From the NCBI GenBank assembly GCA_018402665.1, contig JAGYIN010000001.1, positions 124,001-188,000 of the forward strand: 64,000 bases of DNA, written 5' to 3'. The stretch is from Schleiferiaceae bacterium. GTDB lineage: Bacteria; Bacteroidota; Bacteroidia; Flavobacteriales; Schleiferiaceae. The notes under the pieces were generated by a model that saw only the letters and a list, made by a program, of their open reading frames with translations, was not told where the DNA came from and did no database searches. Shown piece after piece: positions 61,835 through 64,000 of the stretch. Numbering within the stretch: position 1 is the first letter of the stretch; every line of letters starts with the position of its first letter. The translations under genes and the position numbers were made by a program.

Positions 61835-64000
61835 CTAAAAGCTTCGCAACTGCGCCTTTACGACCCCTTTAAGACTGGAAATATCCACGGTTTTCTTCAA
61901 AACTTTTGTTAAAATTGCAAATGCTTCTGCTAAACGAAGTGACACCACCCCGTGTTGTTCTGCTTCAATCAGGTCCTCAAACCATAATTCAATAACTGTA
62001 GCATGGGCGTCCATGGCAAATAGCAAAGCCATTTCGTCGTGTGCTTTTTTCCAGCGGTCCATTTCGTCCCACTGCAATGGGGCAGATCCTGCGCCCATCA
62101 AGTGGCGTTGACTTTGCAGTAGGGCTTGGCTTTCGCGGCGCATGGCAAGAATGATCTTCGGGCCTTCAGGCAATGGAGCTTTCACAAGTAATGGAGCCAC
62201 GATTTTAACCGATCGTCCACGCTGGTCCTCCAGCCACTGGTCATCAAAGGTCCAATTCTTTATTTTTTCATGCTCAAAATAGCCCGCGGCATTGAAATCA
62301 TCTGCCTTGCGTTTTTCATCCGTGATCGGTTCAATACCTAAAGACTGAAGCAACTGCATGGCAAGAGATGTGCCGCTGCGAGGCGGCCCGGTTACTATGA
62401 AAAGGGGTGCTTTACCGGCTGAGGGAAGCAGGGTGTGTTGTACCGCCTTTGCCGTGCGGGCCGCCTCGAAATCGCCTGTTTTCACAAAGAGCCAAGCCAA
62501 AGCTCCATGCACCCACGGCTGGTGAAAGACCAATGCCGTGCTTTTAAGTCCAACCCGAATGGCCTCTTCCCAATTCTCAACGTACAAGTAATACCGCATC
62601 CAAAGATTCAAAAGATCAGGTCGATCTTCACCGAAAGGCTGAAGTAATTCATTCAGCACTTCATAACGGTTCGCTTTCACTAAGAACCGCCCCCAAAGTA
62701 TTGCGGTAGATGCATCCATGGCATGCGCTGAAAAATTGGGCACGATCCATTTTTCATTTTTCGACAAGGCAACTAAGGCGCGGTAATACGACCAAATCTC
62801 AGGTTGTCCCTGCCCCTCAACCACCTGACCAAGCAGCTCTTGCAATGCATCAAATTGCTTCGATTCCGCAAGCAGTGCGGCACCGAGCTGTAGATAACGC
62901 AATGGCGAAGTTTCATTTAACCCCAGCAATGCCAATTCGCGCCAAGCATCTTCGGGTCTACCTTCAGCGCGTAGACTACGAGCGAGGTAATAACTGTTTT
63001 CTAAAAGGCGTTGATCGCTAACTTCTGTTGCATTCGCCTCCAGGTATCCCATAGCGATCAAATCCGAAAGCAGGGAGGATTCAAGCATTACAGGTTCGTG
63101 ATGCATTGAACGTGTTTCTGCAACGGTCGGAACGCGTGATGGGCTGCACGCTGAAGCTATACATGGTGCCACCCTCCCCTTCATCTCGGGAATGGCGCTT
63201 AATTGGTGAACGGCCAATAGCGTAGGCGCAATGTCTAAAAGCGTTAAACCACTGGTCAACACCGAAGTGTCGACTGTTGGGCCCTTTGCTAAGAAAACAC
63301 CGAAATGGCGGTGTTCTAAAGCGGGTGCACCGGCATGATCAGGCAATTGGCCCCAGCGCTCGTCTCCAGATTTAAAACCGTGATCACTGACTAAAAAAGT
63401 TGTTGTCTTTTCATTAGTGTACCCCAAAAGGGCATCGAGGAAAAGGTCGTGCAATCTGTAGGCCGCTGTTACGATGTGTTTGTAGGCCGCAAATGCTTCA
63501 TCCGAGACACCGGGCAACTGCGGAGGATGGTACTTCATCCCCAGGTGTTTGTAATGATCTAACGCATCATAGTAGATACTTGCATGCGCTTGATTACCGT
63601 AGGCTAATGCCAATGTCGCAAGCGTATGAACGTTGAGTGCGTGCGTTGTAATTTTCAATACACTTCGCACCACAGCATCTTCACTACTTACCTCGAGATT
63701 TGGAAAAAATAACGCAATAGCTTGCGCGGGGATTTCCTCGGGCTTTAACAACAAGTCTTTTGCAAGGTCCTGTAGATAGGACGGCTGAATGCCCGCAGCG
63801 AGCCAATTCCCATCTTCTGCAGGAGCGAGGTTCGAAATTCGAACCCCACCACCTTTACTTTCTCGCGCAGGATGCGATGGCCACCAACCTACGGTAGTGC
63901 ATGAAAGGCCGTTTTCTTCCAGAATATCCCAATACGTTGGTACCTGTACCGAGGAACCCCGAACGGCGCGCACTGCCCCATTTGCAATCTCTGTAAATCC
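61835..64000 (-). CDS. Alkaline phosphatase/phosphodiesterase-TPR-sulfotransferase fusion (partial)
   Basis: Large multidomain protein whose start is beyond the window (the frame is open through 64000 with GFTEIANGAV before the GTG that the track uses). The N-terminal part follows the alkaline phosphatase/type I phosphodiesterase superfamily: the segment HLGMKYHPP and the metal-site LVSDHGFKSGDE are visible, but the nucleophile region lies off the edge. Middle ~330-530 is helix-rich with tetratricopeptide-like repeats (ENSYYLARSLRAEGRPEDAW). The last ~170 residues start with the P-loop FIVTGPPRSGTSLAMQLL, the PAPS-binding motif of sulfotransferases. No signal peptide can be judged. The combination is inference from sequence; enzyme activity is not shown. 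Confidence 0.8.
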   Translation of the reverse strand, partial: GFTEIANGAVRAVRGSSVQVPTYWDILEENGLSCTTVGWWPSHPARESKGGGVRISNLAPAEDGNWLAAGIQPSYLQDLAKDLLLKPEEIPAQAIALFFPNLEVSSEDAVVRSVLKITTHALNVHTLATLALAYGNQAHASIYYDALDHYKHLGMKYHPPQLPGVSDEAFAAYKHIVTAAYRLHDLFLDALLGYTNEKTTTFLVSDHGFKSGDERWGQLPDHAGAPALEHRHFGVFLAKGPTVDTSVLTSGLTLLDIAPTLLAVHQLSAIPEMKGRVAPCIASACSPSRVPTVAETRSMHHEPVMLESSLLSDLIAMGYLEANATEVSDQRLLENSYYLARSLRAEGRPEDAWRELALLGLNETSPLRYLQLGAALLAESKQFDALQELLGQVVEGQGQPEIWSYYRALVALSKNEKWIVPNFSAHAMDASTAILWGRFLVKANRYEVLNELLQPFGEDRPDLLNLWMRYYLYVENWEEAIRVGLKSTALVFHQPWVHGALAWLFVKTGDFEAARTAKAVQHTLLPSAGKAPLFIVTGPPRSGTSLAMQLLQSLGIEPITDEKRKADDFNAAGYFEHEKIKNWTFDDQWLEDQRGRSVKIVAPLLVKAPLPEGPKIILAMRRESQALLQSQRHLMGAGSAPLQWDEMDRWKKAHDEMALLFAMDAHATVIELWFEDLIEAEQHGVVSLRLAEAFAILTKVLKKTVDISSLKGVVKAQLRSF

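Noticed and set aside
1-64000. Prophage, transposon or integrative element
   Set aside because: No integrase, transposase, phage structural gene or flanking direct repeat pair was seen; gene density and operon style are uniform.

Overview
The window looks like chromosomal DNA from a marine-type member of the Bacteroidota, most likely Flavobacteriales (Cryomorphaceae/Schleiferiaceae-like; this rank is inference). The evidence is a large set of lineage-typical families (BT_3928-type DoxX protein, DUF1599, DUF3822, DUF4293, DUF4920, MbnP-like lipoproteins), a type IX secretion (T9SS) sorting tail, bacillithiol synthesis (BshB1), a Rho factor with a long disordered insert, and promoters of the Bacteroidota form TTG-N19/20-TAnnTTTG instead of Shine-Dalgarno-led genes. 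Genes are tightly packed, often overlapping by 1-13 nt. I see no insertion sequence, prophage, integrase or CRISPR array.

Layout. 1-2.3 kb: the end of a SulP anion transporter, a terminator, then a 560-bp non-coding block of four ~144-bp tandem repeats next to a tRNA-Arg(ACG) gene. 2.4-11.4 kb (minus): DUF1599, DoxX-like protein, a lone Dpp-type permease, tpiA, prmA, a 1462-residue secreted protein and clpS. 11.4-13.0 kb (plus): folP and the c-di-AMP synthase cdaA. 13.0-17.4 kb (minus): surE, a small membrane protein, lpxB, a SpoIID-like protein and a short ComEC. 17.5-19.9 kb: a zinc peptidase, a 72-residue orphan, bshB1 and a lipoprotein peroxidase. 19.9-24.2 kb (plus): cytochrome c maturation genes ccmB-C-D-E-F, with a CXXXY-type CcmE. 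24.2-26.0 kb: a DUF2520 protein, kdsC and maf.

26.0-31.5 kb: ilvE; DUF4920, a cytochrome c'-like lipoprotein, mnmD and a NUDIX gene; a conserved hypothetical, a TIGR01777 epimerase and a YceI lipoprotein. 31.6-38.2 kb (minus): a 522-residue secreted protein, mpl, pyrR, pyrB, rnz and an MFS exporter. 38.3-41.9 kb: a secreted barrel-like protein, two MbnP-like lipoproteins behind a PlsC acyltransferase, and a CoA pyrophosphatase. 42.0-46.8 kb: oxyR, a DASS carboxylate transporter, rdgB, rsmD, DUF3822 and a pseudopilin-like protein. 46.9-49.7 kb: a RecD-like helicase, a second acyltransferase, a stand-alone HsdR_N protein and DUF4293. 49.8-54.5 kb: rho, an MsbA-like ABC exporter, truA and a phosphodiesterase. 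54.6-60.8 kb: purB, a small OB-like protein, a UMF1-type MFS protein, an outer-membrane-like protein and aconitase. 61.0-64.0 kb: a T9SS-sorted protein behind an unusual phosphatase-TPR-sulfotransferase fusion that runs off the window.

Most of this is housekeeping: envelope lipid A/KDO, peptidoglycan recycling, pyrimidine and folate synthesis, translation modification, redox defence and cytochrome maturation. The least explained items are the tandem repeat block, the phosphatase-TPR-sulfotransferase fusion with its T9SS neighbour, the paired MbnP-like lipoproteins without a visible MbnH partner, the 1462-residue secreted protein, and several palindromic candidate operators in divergent intergenic gaps.
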